Positions 34,820 through 45,606 of a stretch of 64,000 nt of DNA are shown piece after piece. A model generated the notes under the pieces. The model worked only from the letters and a program-made list of their open reading frames with translations. It ran no database searches and was not told the DNA's origin. The DNA lies in assembly GCA_049999765.1 (NCBI GenBank), contig JBNGIQ010009273.1:87304-151303 (forward strand), read 5' to 3'. The stretch's first letter is position 1. Each line of letters opens with the position of its first letter. The stretch comes from Phaeoceros laevis. Its lineage: Eukaryota; Anthocerotophyta; Anthocerotopsida; Notothyladales. Made by a program: the position numbers and the translations under genes.

Positions 34820-34923
34820 CTGAATTGAAGGCAGTTGTCACATGAAGGGGAGGGTAGCCCCCGGCCNNNNNNNNNNCTGAATTGAAGGCAGTTGTCACAT
34901 GAAGGGGAGGGTAGCCCCCGGCC
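34820..34923. repeat. Identical 47-bp repeats abutting a 10-N gap
   Basis: 34820-34866 and 34877-34923 are identical and touch the gap on both sides. This is what unmerged overlapping contig ends look like. Confidence 0.9.
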
Positions 34924-34946
34924 CTGAGCACTGCTGGATCCAGTAA

Positions 34947-35355
34947 GGCTGGGTTTACATGTAGCCCGGACTCGGAGCAAACCCAGCCATGTCACACAAA
35001 TGACATGGCTGGGTTTTGTCCTCATGCGACGGTTCCGTTAGTCGCGCAGTCAGGGCCGGAGAAAAACTTCGAGTCTTTTTTTAGGTACCCCCAGTTTTTG
35101 CTGGGTCGGAAGAACCGGCTGGCTTACTTTTCAATGTCCCCCATCCCGGTAGTGATCCATCTGGGATGGGGGACTGCTTATAAAACTAGTTTTGGGAACC
35201 AGTAATATAAGTCACCGGTGCCCTTTGTGCCCTTTGTAAGGGCAGACGTCGATCACACCCCACTCCCAGGTTCGCATGCCGGGTCGCGTATGAACCCCCA
35301 ACCCGACCCGGAGAGGGGTTTGCATCTCTGGTCCGGGCTACATGCAAACCTAGCC
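34947..35355. mobile_element. MITE, PIF/Harbinger (Tourist)-like
   Basis: A 409-bp non-coding element with inverted ends GGCTGGGTTTACATGTAGCC and GGCTAGGTTTGCATGTAGCC (right end read on the minus strand), matching for about 25 bp. It is flanked on both sides by TAA (34944-34946, 35356-35358), the 3-bp duplication typical of Harbinger-type elements. It contains further hairpins, notably 16-bp perfect arms at 34979-34994 and 35001-35016, and GTCCCCCATCCC with its partner. Confidence 0.82.
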
Positions 35356-35519
35356 TAAGGGGAGGGACGCTTGCACCATGCTAGCAACTGCACCATGCTA
35401 GCAACTGCCGGGATACACTGAAGACGTGAGTTTGCAAGGAGTTGGGAAGTTGCAGGAAAAAGAAACACATGTCACGCAAGGGTGCAAGCTGGAGCATTAG
35501 TCAAATTTAGTGAGCTTGT

Positions 35520-36284
35520 ATGGCAACCGATAGGTCGCATTGCGAAACGGACGAAAATGCCACATTTTGCAACTTCCCGGAGCGAAGTGCGTCCCGCCTT
35601 CCAACCACGGGTTCCACCGAAAACCCAACCACCATACTTACATTTATGGATTACGCTAATACTCCACGTCACACCGTCGCGTGGAATCGTGGCACGCTTT
35701 GCTGGCAAGCGACCAGCTGAGCAGCCCTGGCGACGGGCCGGGAGGGTTGCTGCCCCTCCTGCTGCCGGGACTCCCTGTTTCGTTCCCGTCAGGCCGCCAT
35801 AGCTGCTGAATACTCCAGCCAGCTTCGTTCCTAGCAGGCTTCCAACGCATTTGGCTGCTTGCGTCGGTGACCCCATCCAGCGTGCAGGCTTCGAACGCAT
35901 TTGGCTGCCTGCGTCGGTGACCCCATCCAGCTTGCAGATGAGGAGCGGGATTACGAGACGAGCCACAGCCTGGTCAGGTTTTTTCCATACCTGCACAAGT
36001 GCTACAATTTCCATACAATGCAAGCGTTAGATGACCAACCCAATGCTCACGATACCCATTTACCATGGCAGTCCATGTTACATCCCTTGTGGTTAGGGTG
36101 TCAAACAACTTTTTGGATTTTAGGATGCAAGGTGGCTGCACAAGATTAGAATCTCAGGATGAAAGGTTTGTTCTTCAAACTTGCCTGCCCCTTCAGTGTT
36201 GGTTGCTAGAAAAGTGGGATTGCCAACGCGTATGCAAGAACATATATTGTGAATGTCTCTGGGCATGTGCAAGAGATGTAGTGC
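35520..36284 (-). repeat. Segmental duplication copy 1 (repeat R plus PPR pseudogene), ends in a 400-N gap
   Basis: Copy 1 of a block repeated directly at 36937-37723. The left part (35524-35940) is repeat R, which contains two copies of a 48-bp phrase GCATTTGGCTGCCTGCGTCG. The right part is a minus-strand PPR relic reading KKLFDTLTTRDVTWTAMVNG. The block runs into the gap at 36285. Confidence 0.85.
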
Positions 36285-36936
36285 NNNNNNNNNNNNNNNN
36301 NNNNNNNNNNNNNNNNNNNNNNNNNNNNNNNNNNNNNNNNNNNNNNNNNNNNNNNNNNNNNNNNNNNNNNNNNNNNNNNNNNNNNNNNNNNNNNNNNNNN
36401 NNNNNNNNNNNNNNNNNNNNNNNNNNNNNNNNNNNNNNNNNNNNNNNNNNNNNNNNNNNNNNNNNNNNNNNNNNNNNNNNNNNNNNNNNNNNNNNNNNNN
36501 NNNNNNNNNNNNNNNNNNNNNNNNNNNNNNNNNNNNNNNNNNNNNNNNNNNNNNNNNNNNNNNNNNNNNNNNNNNNNNNNNNNNNNNNNNNNNNNNNNNN
36601 NNNNNNNNNNNNNNNNNNNNNNNNNNNNNNNNNNNNNNNNNNNNNNNNNNNNNNNNNNNNNNNNNNNNNNNNNNNNNNNNNNNNCTAACGCTCTCCACCC
36701 AGCCCGCAGTACAGGTATGTTGTTGCGCACATCACCGGCCAGCAGGGGGATGCCGGCAGGGGGATGTAAACAACCTGGTCTGGGAGAGCGCTTGAACGCG
36801 CAATGGGCAGCAGCCTGACCCAGTCTTGAAATCACCAGCTGCAATCATTCAACGACAAAACGTCCATCACAACAGCTGTTTCTTCGCATAAACGAATTAA
36901 ATACTGGTGACAGCTGCTGAGCATCAGTGTATCCGG

Positions 36937-37723
36937 TGTTATGGCAACCGATAGGTCGCATTGCGAAACGGAGCGAAAATGTCACTTTTTGCAACTTCTC
37001 GGAGCGAAGTGCGTCCCGCCTTCCAACCACGGGTTCCGCCGAAAACCCAACCACCATACTTACATTCATGGATTACGCTAATACTCCACGTCACACCGTC
37101 GCGTGGAACCGTGGCACGCTTTGCTGGCAGGCGACCGGGTGAGCAACCCTGGCGACGGGCCGGGAGGGTTGCTGCCCCTCCTGCTTCCCGTCAGGCCGCC
37201 ATAGCTGCTGAATACTCCAGCCAGCTTCGTTTCCGGCAGGCTTCCAACACATCGGCTGCCTGCGTCGGTGACCACATCCAGCGTGCGGGCTTCGAACGCA
37301 TTTGGCTGCCTGCGTCGGTGACCCCATCCAGCGTGCAGATGAGGAGCGGGGAAGATACTGGGTTGTGCTCGCAGGACATGGTAGGTGCAGACAAGAGCCA
37401 CAGCCTGGTTTGACACTATGCCATACCTGCACAAGTGCTACAATTTCCATACAATGCAAGCGCAAGACGACCGACCCAGTGCTCAGGATACCCATTTTCC
37501 ATGGCAGTCCATGTAACTGCATCCCTTGTGGTTAGGGTGTCAAACAGCTTTTTGGATTTTAAGATGCAAGGTGGTTGCACAAGATTAGAATCTCAGGATG
37601 AAAGGTTTTTTCTTCAAACTTGCCTGCCCCTTCGGTGTTGGTTGCTAGAAAAGTGGGATTACCAACGCGTATGCAGGAACATATATTGTGAATGTCTCTG
37701 GGCATGTGCAAGAGATGTAGTGC
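36937..37723 (-). repeat. Segmental duplication copy 2 (repeat R plus PPR pseudogene)
   Basis: Matches copy 1 in order and orientation with scattered changes and an insertion near 37355-37395. In this copy the PPR relic keeps the codon missing in copy 1 (KLFDTLTTRDAVTWTAM). Confidence 0.85.
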
Positions 37724-37858
37724 CTGTTTAAACCTGGTAGTCATTGACAGCAGGCCGAGTAGCTGCAAAGGTGCTTGCAGCATCAGAAAAGCTGTGGATG
37801 AAGCTTGGAATCGTCCTGGGGTTCGCCTCTTCAAGTAAGGCTTTTCCAGCAATTCATG

Positions 37859-38119
37859 TCATGTGGTGCTTCGATTTGTTACTGAAATATGGACAAATTG
37901 GTTTGCACTTTTGGAAGGACCTGGGCATTGCCAACTGCTGAAGTCGGGACCTTCAATGACTGCAGGCATGATACTACCAAATGTGGAGGACGCTTGGACG
38001 GAGAGAGATGTAATGTACATGTCTGGATTGTATGGAATCAGGCTTGTTACCACATGTTTTGTGGACAGACTGTCAAACAGCCTGAGTGCATCTTCCACCT
38101 GGCCATATCTTGCATACAT
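37859..38119 (-). pseudogene. PPR protein relic
   Basis: Minus strand reads MYARYGQVEDALRLFDSLST followed by KHVV, a classic PPR L/S motif pair. No further repeat is in frame. It stands upstream, on the same strand, of the PPR relic in duplication copy 2 and probably belongs to the same dead gene. Confidence 0.78.
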
Positions 38120-38587
38120 ATTTACGAGACAAGAGCCACAGCCTGGTCAGGTTTTTTCCATACCTGCACAAGTGCTAGGTAGATGCTGTAAAAAAACGGT
38201 GGCTTTTGAAAAAAAATGGGGCTGGAGCCAGAATGGGGTACTCCCTCAATGAATCATTGAAAGCTAATGAAGCTTGTGGTTGATGCATTGACACAGAAAT
38301 GTCTACTGTTGTGAATTCATGATTACGTCGAAGATGCTACGGTCCATGACAATTTGCACGGGGATGAACGGTGCAAAGTTCGCAAACTTTGAACTATCTA
38401 GAGTACAGACAGGCGGCACGAAGACAACAATCGCAATGTCCTCCAAAACCTCGATCTAGGGTTTAAGCAGAACAACCAAGTCTCAGATTCGCAGATAAGG
38501 AAGTGTGTACGGTACTGGAACGAACCTTTTTGGAAACGATCAATGGCAAAAGGCCTGTGGGTACCTATAGTGAAATTCCAACCTCTG

Positions 38588-39024
38588 TAGTACCTATACT
38601 GAAATTCCAAGGGTGCACTTGTAGAGCTTTCTTGGTACTTCCACTTGGAAACATCTATGCAAGTAAAGGGAAAGGGAAAAATAAAAGGAAAATAAAACAT
38701 GGCAACAAGTTTGGAGGTGACTACTCATTGTCGCAAAGACTTCTTCTATGCTGGAACTCTAATCCTATCTCATCCTTGTGCTTTTGTACAAACATTTTTT
38801 TATGTCGGCCTACAAAATTCTCCTCGACGTACTGATCGTAAATATGCTATCGAATTTTGCATATGAGTTGATGTGCTGCAAGTTGTGGCTGTCCAAAGTT
38901 TGCAATCCATTGTTAGTCTTGCAGTTTTCTGCCAAAGCATGGAAAATCCTTTTTTTGTGTCTTGCAAAATATGATGTCGATAAAGTGAATTGTGTTTATC
39001 ATACCCGTGTAGAATCATATGTTT
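38588..39024. repeat. 0.43-kb direct repeat D, copy 1
   Basis: Starts TAGTACCTATACTGAAATTCC and ends in CTTGCAAAATATGATG plus about 45 bp of weaker match. Repeated at 39209-39656. No coding motif was seen. Confidence 0.85.
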
Positions 39025-39208
39025 CTGATTTTGTTTACTCCTCTTTTTTATCTTGCACAAAATCTAGAAAATGCAAATCTTGTCAACTTGCACAATTTTG
39101 AGTTGGAGGAGAGTGTGCACTGGATGTGCTCCTACGACATATCTTTTTTGCAAAGAAATCCACTTTTCAAAATCTTGAGATAGAAAATTAAATGTGATGT
39201 TGTGCTTG

Positions 39209-39656
39209 TAGTACCTATACTGAAATTCCAGGGGTGCATTTGCAGAGCTTTCTTAGTACTTCCACTTGGAAACATCTATGCAAGTAAAGGGGAATCAAGG
39301 AAAAATAAAAGAAAAATAAAAAAAGACAACAAGTTTGGAGGTGATTGCTCATTGTGAGCAAAGACTTCTAGTTCGACTCAGCAGACTCTATTCCTATCTC
39401 ATCCTTGTGCTTTTATGCCAACACCTTGATGTTGGGCCTCTAAAATTCTCCTGACGTGCTGGTCGTGAATATGCTGTCGAATTTTGCATATGAGTTGGTA
39501 TGCTGCAAGTTGTGGCAATCCAAAGTTTGCAATCCACTGTTGGTCTTGCAGCTTTCTGTTTGCGAGCCAAAGCATGGTGAATCCTTTTTTTGTGTCTTGC
39601 AAAATATGATGGCTACGAAATGAAGTTTGTTCTATCATATCCGTGTGGAATGATTA
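39209..39656. repeat. 0.43-kb direct repeat D, copy 2
   Basis: Same order of phrases as copy 1, about 620 bp downstream, with small indels. Tandem duplication is the simplest reading. Confidence 0.85.
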
Positions 39657-39731
39657 AGTACGAATTGTGGTGGAAATGGAAGTCTTTGATGGGAACAAAC
39701 ATTTACCCACAAAACATTATCTTAATTTCGG

Positions 39732-40134
39732 GGACAAGTTCACCGACGCAGGCGGCCAAATGCGTTGGAAGCCTGCACGCTGGATGTGGTCACCGACGCA
39801 TGCAGCCAAATGCGTTGGAAGCCTGCCGGAGGCGAAGCTGGCTGGAGTATTCAACAGCTATGGCGGCCTGACAACAGGGAGTCCCGGCAGCAGGAGGGGC
39901 AGCAACCCTTCCGGCCCGTCGCCAGGGTTGCTAAGCCGGTCGCTTGCCAGCAAAGCGTGCCACGATTGCACGCAACGGTGTGACGTGGAGTATTAGCGTA
40001 ATCCATAACTGTAAGTATGGTGGTTGGGTTTTCGGCGGAACCCTTGGTTGGAAGGCGGGACGCACTTCGCTCCGAGAAATTGCAAAGAGTGACATTTTTG
40101 CTCCGATTCGCAATGCGACCTACCAGTTGCCATA
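39732..40134 (-). repeat. Repeat R, third copy, inverted
   Basis: The reverse complement of the R part of the duplications at 35524-35940 and 36941-37345, without the PPR part. This shows that R is an independent dispersed repeat of about 400 bp, probably a non-autonomous transposon. It ends in TGGCAACTGGTAGGTCGCAT on the minus side. Confidence 0.82.
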
Positions 40135-41761
40135 AGCTTGCACTAAGTATGCCATAAGCTTGCACTAGGTATTCAATAAATGAGGCAGGCTAGTAAGGTA
40201 AACTTAGGTTTAGTGTATTAGCCTGCTTAAAAGGTGGATGTAGTATAGGGAAAATGTACTATGTTGTATTCGTAAGGAAGTAGCATCATGCACACAAAAA
40301 AAAGGAATTGGAGGTAGAGCTCAGTGTGCATGCCAAGGTGAACACAATAATTTTGGTCAGAATGTCTGCCATACAAAACACAACACTAGATGGCCCATTA
40401 CGTGGCAATAATTTCCAGATGAAAGTAGTACTCGCCAACACAAACTCATTGCAAATTAGACCCATTCATTGCATAGCAGAACCATGCAGTGCTACCAACA
40501 AAACAATGCAATGCACAACAGTCTCATGCAAAACCGGCCAGTAGCAAGAACTCAGAATATAATACAACGCAATGCTAATCACATGAACCCATTGTGAACT
40601 ATCCTACAACACAATGTATGAATGAGGACCACACAGAAAGTCCACAACAGTACCAATAGAGCTCAGCCCTGACGAGCACAGCACACCATTGCAGACCTCT
40701 AAACCCCAGTGCCTATTAATGCACAATATGCTACAACACCGGGTGGTACATCGCAACGTGATGGTGAGGATCGGTACAAATCATAGACTCTGCAAAGACC
40801 TAAAGCTTGACAATGCACCTGCAACAATCCTCCATGCTATGGCATCCAACCACATCATGTTGAGTCGGAAACAAGGGTTTCTAATTGATGTGAGAAATCC
40901 TTGCCTACTCATGCGTGGAGGATTTTATCTCAACTTAACTCTACTCAATCTCTTTCCTAGAATGCAAAAAAGATGTACCACATCTGAAGTCATGAAGCTA
41001 CATCGACCTAACAATTCCACATGTTGGCGGCAACAACAGAAGTTATTGCGGCGGCGATGGCAAAGACACATGTTGCTGTTCTTGCGGCGGCAGTGGTGCC
41101 TACTGCACATATGGCCCTAGCACAACATTTTGCAACCAGTGTGGAAGTGACAATTGTGGTTGTCCATCCTCAAGAGGTGGGGCTGCAGACAAATTGAGAT
41201 CTGCTGCAACCCCTGGAAATAGCGGCTGTGTCATGGGACTGTCAAACGGAAATCCCGCACCATTCATCTATGCAATCTCCTAAAGATCTCAAAAGTTGCT
41301 ACGATACCACTCCATGACACACCTCGTTTAAGAGGATGTACATTCCTTCAGATGATTAGCTCAGCCACACACAATACACAACATTAGGACTCCAAGTCCC
41401 GCTACACAACATTAAGACTCCAAGTCCCGCCCGGAGCTGGTCTAAGCCAACCCAACGTCTTGCTTACAAAAGATCTTCACGACAGACTCCACAAACTCCA
41501 GAGCCAACCTTAAAGCCTGCCAATCCCCAGCCTATCATAAGCAACACCTAGCCCTAGAGCTAGATGTCAAGTAACTCACTAATTACTTCAGGTAACTATT
41601 TAATTGAGTCCACACAGGGTAACCGGATTTCTGCAAGTTGGCCAAAATGTTCTTGGAGAGCACCGGCACTCACGCTCCCATTCCTACGAGAGTCAAGCCC
41701 TCAAACAGGCTCCAAACTACAGGTTCGACCTCATGGCCAAACAGTGCCAGTTGTTACTTAC
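40135..41761. other. No recognisable gene; may contain 3' end of the minus-strand gene
   Basis: No motif was recognised. The minus-strand gene to the right may have its last exon or its 3' UTR here, as its 3' end was not fixed. Confidence 0.4.
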
Positions 41762-44700
41762 CTTCATTGTACTTGAGGTTAATGAGAGCACTTTCACATC
41801 GCTCTCAAGCTTCTGAGTATGCTGGTTTTCTGAGCTTGCCAAAAATGCAAGAGACTGAAGCCATGGAACTACAACAGGTTTGCGGGTATAATCGTTCATA
41901 TCCGACACCACATCAAAAATCTCTCGCAGAACTGAAAATCTTCCATTAGGAGGCAGACTAAGGATAAGTTTTGCCACAACCTTAAGTAGTTCCGGAAGTA
42001 CCTGCCAACACCCATCCTGAATGGTCAGCGCCACTAGAAGCCAGCTCCAACAGAAGGTGAATCCTACAAGAAACATCTGTATTGGAGTTGTGAGGTCTCT
42101 GAAACCCTCAGGAAAAACAAGTCAAGAGAACGTGCACAAACATTCGTTGCAGACCTTCTCACATTTCTTCCACAGACTACGACTGCGTCCCCACACAAGA
42201 ACCCAAAAGCTAACACACCCTTAAAACTGACAAGCTCTTAGACCATTTTTTGTTCCGAGTTTTAGCAGTGCCAGCACTGGACAAAGGATTGCGAAGCCTA
42301 ATGGCTTACACAATTTCATTGCACAACTCGGTATCCTCAACCATGCCAGCAGGAACAGAAACAGCAAAAGACCCAAGGCAGAAGACACACATACCAGTGC
42401 GTCAACAACTGGGATAAGAGCACGTACATTAAGAAACACATGCACTAAGATGTGCAAAAGACACATACTCATACACATACCAGTGAGTCAACAACCGGAA
42501 TAAGATGCGTTAGCAGGTGCTGAATATCTTCAGCAGCTTTTGTTACCAACTCTGCTTCAGAATGACTTTGGTAATGAGACACCACAGCTGACTTGTCGCC
42601 TGCAAACTTTGACTCAATCTTAGAGACTGTTTCCTGCAGCATTGCATACTTATCGACCAACACCTCAATGCAGTGCATAATAGCAGGGTTCCCTGGTGGC
42701 AGATGCTGGACTATGGCTCCCATGCCACTAGCAAAGTTGTTAAAGGAAGTGTTCCCCGGATATGTCTGCAAGTCATCCAACAAACAAAGAATTCCCCTTA
42801 CTGCAAGTTAGACGTGCTTAAAGACCAGCCACAGTTTGCAAGTGGAAATCAAACACATGTCAAACAACTGTTATGCTTGAAAGTATATATGTACGAACCA
42901 CGCGACAACCACAAAATTGAAATAGAACCTTGTCATAGTAAACAGGAAGTAGATAAGACTTGCCTCCAAGGAAGTTTTGACATAAAAGGCCACCAGTTGT
43001 TCTTTCGCAGATAGATCCAGTCGTTTCAGATTATGGCACTTCGAGATTTGGCCATTTTCTACCACAGAAAGATCATCCTCGTAGACGAATGCCCTGAACA
43101 ATGCGTGGCATGCTTCTGTCAACTCTTGAGAAGGATGCTGCATATATCTACATGTGATGTAAGGATTCAAGAGAAACCAGGACACCGACTTTTCTATGCT
43201 CCAAGGACAATACTTCATCGGAGATAACCGAGGGGACATAAGAACTGTATGGCTGTGTGCAAGTTCAGTACATTTCCAAGACCCACATCAATCATGGAAT
43301 TCAACTCTTACAAATTGCACAAGCAGGGAGGATACAGAAACATGACGGATGCAATCTTGTTTTCAAATAGATGCTGAGGAAGTCGCCTGAGACACAAAGG
43401 TAGTATACGAAGGTAGAAGTATATACGTGCTGATTGGATTTCATCTAGGTCCCAATGGTATGAAGCCGCAGATGAATCAAGGGGGCCTACAAAAAACAAA
43501 TTAAGAGAAAAGTATAATCATTAAGAGATGATGCTAAGCGAAACAAACTGAAGTTGTGAAGTGTAAGGGAACAGTAATGCGAGTAAGGATTACCTGGACA
43601 GACCAATATCTCTGTGTAGGCAGGCATGTAAGTGGCAAGTGCTGTGCAGGCCTGTGCACTATGGGCAACTAAATGAATTGAACTTGTCACTAAGCGACCG
43701 TACTGTGGCATGTGTAATCTGCGGCCGGGTTCCATACAAGATATTGCATCCAGTGCCAGTCCTGCAACTGATTCCTTGGGTGAGCTTGTGGTTTTTGTAT
43801 TCCTCGCCAGTTCTCCCTTTGCACTCTCGATTGCCAACGAGAAGAACACGACATCCAGAAAAGAAGCTGCGTCGAAAATGTCCTCCACAGCTTGAATGGC
43901 AACCTGTGTACCTGTTTCTACTACAGGAATGACTAAGTGAATGGAGACGTAGAAAAAGCGTCGAGCAGTGTAAAGAAGACGCGCATGCTGCCACAGCGTA
44001 ATTTGGGTGAAGCTCCGCACGTGGCTAGCGCAAAATAGGTACTGCTGACAAAGCGCTCGTGCTGCAGCTCTAATGTGTTGAAACAGTAAGGTGGCTGTCT
44101 TGGCCCTCAGCTGCTCAAGTTCACAACTGGTGCACGATCCTCGTCGAGCCACAGGGCGTCCATTCCTCTTTCCGTCCTCCATGATGCAGCCGTGCAAATG
44201 CTTGCCCTGTTCGTTGAGCTGCCGCAAGTAAGACGAGCCAGCAACATAGAGTGAGGCGTCGGTCATCAACGCCATGTGAAGGTAGGAGAGATTGAGCAAG
44301 TCCCCAACTAGAACGGCGAGCAGACAGCCTAAGACGTGAGGATTGGAAGGGAGGGGCCCGCAATGAGCAACAGCCAACACAAGACACTGGAGGCAAAGTT
44401 GGGCATCAGGGGCCAGGCAGTCAATTGGCTGAAACGGAACCGACAGGGCATCGCAAGAAGGAATTGGTAGCGTGCAATCTGATTGCACGTCAGTTGAGCT
44501 AAGAATGGCAAGCCAAGGACCGCTAGTTGGTACGACCTGTGGCAACAACTGCTGCGCAAACAAGGAAAAAATGCTTTGCGACTCAAGAATACAAGGGGCC
44601 CATTCGGCCTGATTATTACCAGCCAAACTTCTCAAGAAGCCTGCTGCAGCCATTACAGCCGCACAACAGGCAGGGGAGCATAAGGCACCACCGGCCGCTT

Positions 44701-45490
44701 TCACCAAATGCCGCAACACCAAGGGCGCATCAGAGGTGGCGACGCTGAAAGGCATGAGGTCTAAGGAGGAACGGTAGAATTCAAAGAGGTGCATGAGGCG
44801 TAGGCAATCTACTAAAGTTAGACCCAAACTGTGCGTCTCCCCTGACCACAAGGATAGCAAGGCTGTGCAGACGTACGATAGCTCCTGTCCATGTGATGCA
44901 GTCATGAGATAAGCCATGCCGCCAAGAAGATGCTCAACTCGGGGGGGGCACCCCTGCAGAGAGGCTACCTGCCCAAGAATGAGCTGCCTGGCCTGTACTT
45001 CAACCGCTGGTGGGCAGCCAGGGGCGACACAGACAAGGCCAAGGAGGAGGACGGCCTCAGAAACGTAGCCTGCAGAATGGTCTGTGTCCTCTAGCGAGCG
45101 GCATACGGCATGCACAGCTGCCCGGAGTTGCGCACCGACACTTGAAGAGCATTTCCTCCGGGAGGCAGATATGCACAATTGGCGCAACCAGGAGCACGAA
45201 AGAAGAAGGGCGGAAGCCCGCAAACCGTGCAGGAGGGTGGGTGCAGTAGTTTGTAGAGGTGCGGACAGCAAGGGGAGGAGAATCTTCGCCTGCAGGTCAG
45301 AGATAAGTAAGGAGTGCCGCAGCGACGCAAGGCGGCGCAAGGCTTCCACATCTCCGCTCTGAACAATGCCCGAGAGGAGGCAGGCCCGAGCTTGTTCCCA
45401 AAGGCGTTGGACAGGCTCGGGGCTGCTGGCTGTGGAATCGGCGGAGCAGTCGAGCTTCAGCACCTTCTCCAGGCGCAACGTGGACTCCAT
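41762..45490 (-). CDS. Unrecognised large helical protein, multi-exon
   Basis: ATG at 45490. Exon 1 (45490-43594) encodes about 632 residues, Leu/Ala-rich with long predicted helices and many Cys, and no transmembrane or catalytic motif. Further exons are supported by splice signals: 43486-43427 (acceptor TTTGTAG/GCCC; donor CAC/GTATAT), from 43244 to about 42960 (SPMKYCPWSIEKSVSWFLLN), 42765-42481 (acceptor CTTGCAG/ACAT; donor CTG/GTATGT; SFNNFASGMGAIVQHLPPGN), and about 41999-41762 (donor AAG/GTAAGT; RFSVLREIFDVVSDMNDYT). The joins I could check keep the frame. The composition suggests an ARM/HEAT-like alpha-solenoid scaffold. I do not recognise the family. The 3' end is open. It diverges from NEF1 with only about 116 bp between start codons. 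Confidence 0.6.
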
Positions 45491-45606
45491 CTTACTATCC
45501 TGGTGATTGTGACGCGAGTCGCGTAGTCTTAACATTTCTGTGGCTAGGGCACGCGTAGAGCAGAAACATGTGCGTATGAGGACCAGTGCTGGTTCATCTA
45601 CTGGCC
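45491..45606. promoter_or_regulatory. Short bidirectional promoter region
   Basis: Only about 116 bp separate the start codons of the minus-strand helical-protein gene and NEF1. Both 5' UTRs and both promoters must overlap here or lie within the neighbouring coding sequence. No TATA box was seen. Confidence 0.5.

Noticed and set aside
36065-36844. Open stretches of about 200 codons across 36285-36684
   Set aside because: They consist mostly of N bases and are gap artefacts.
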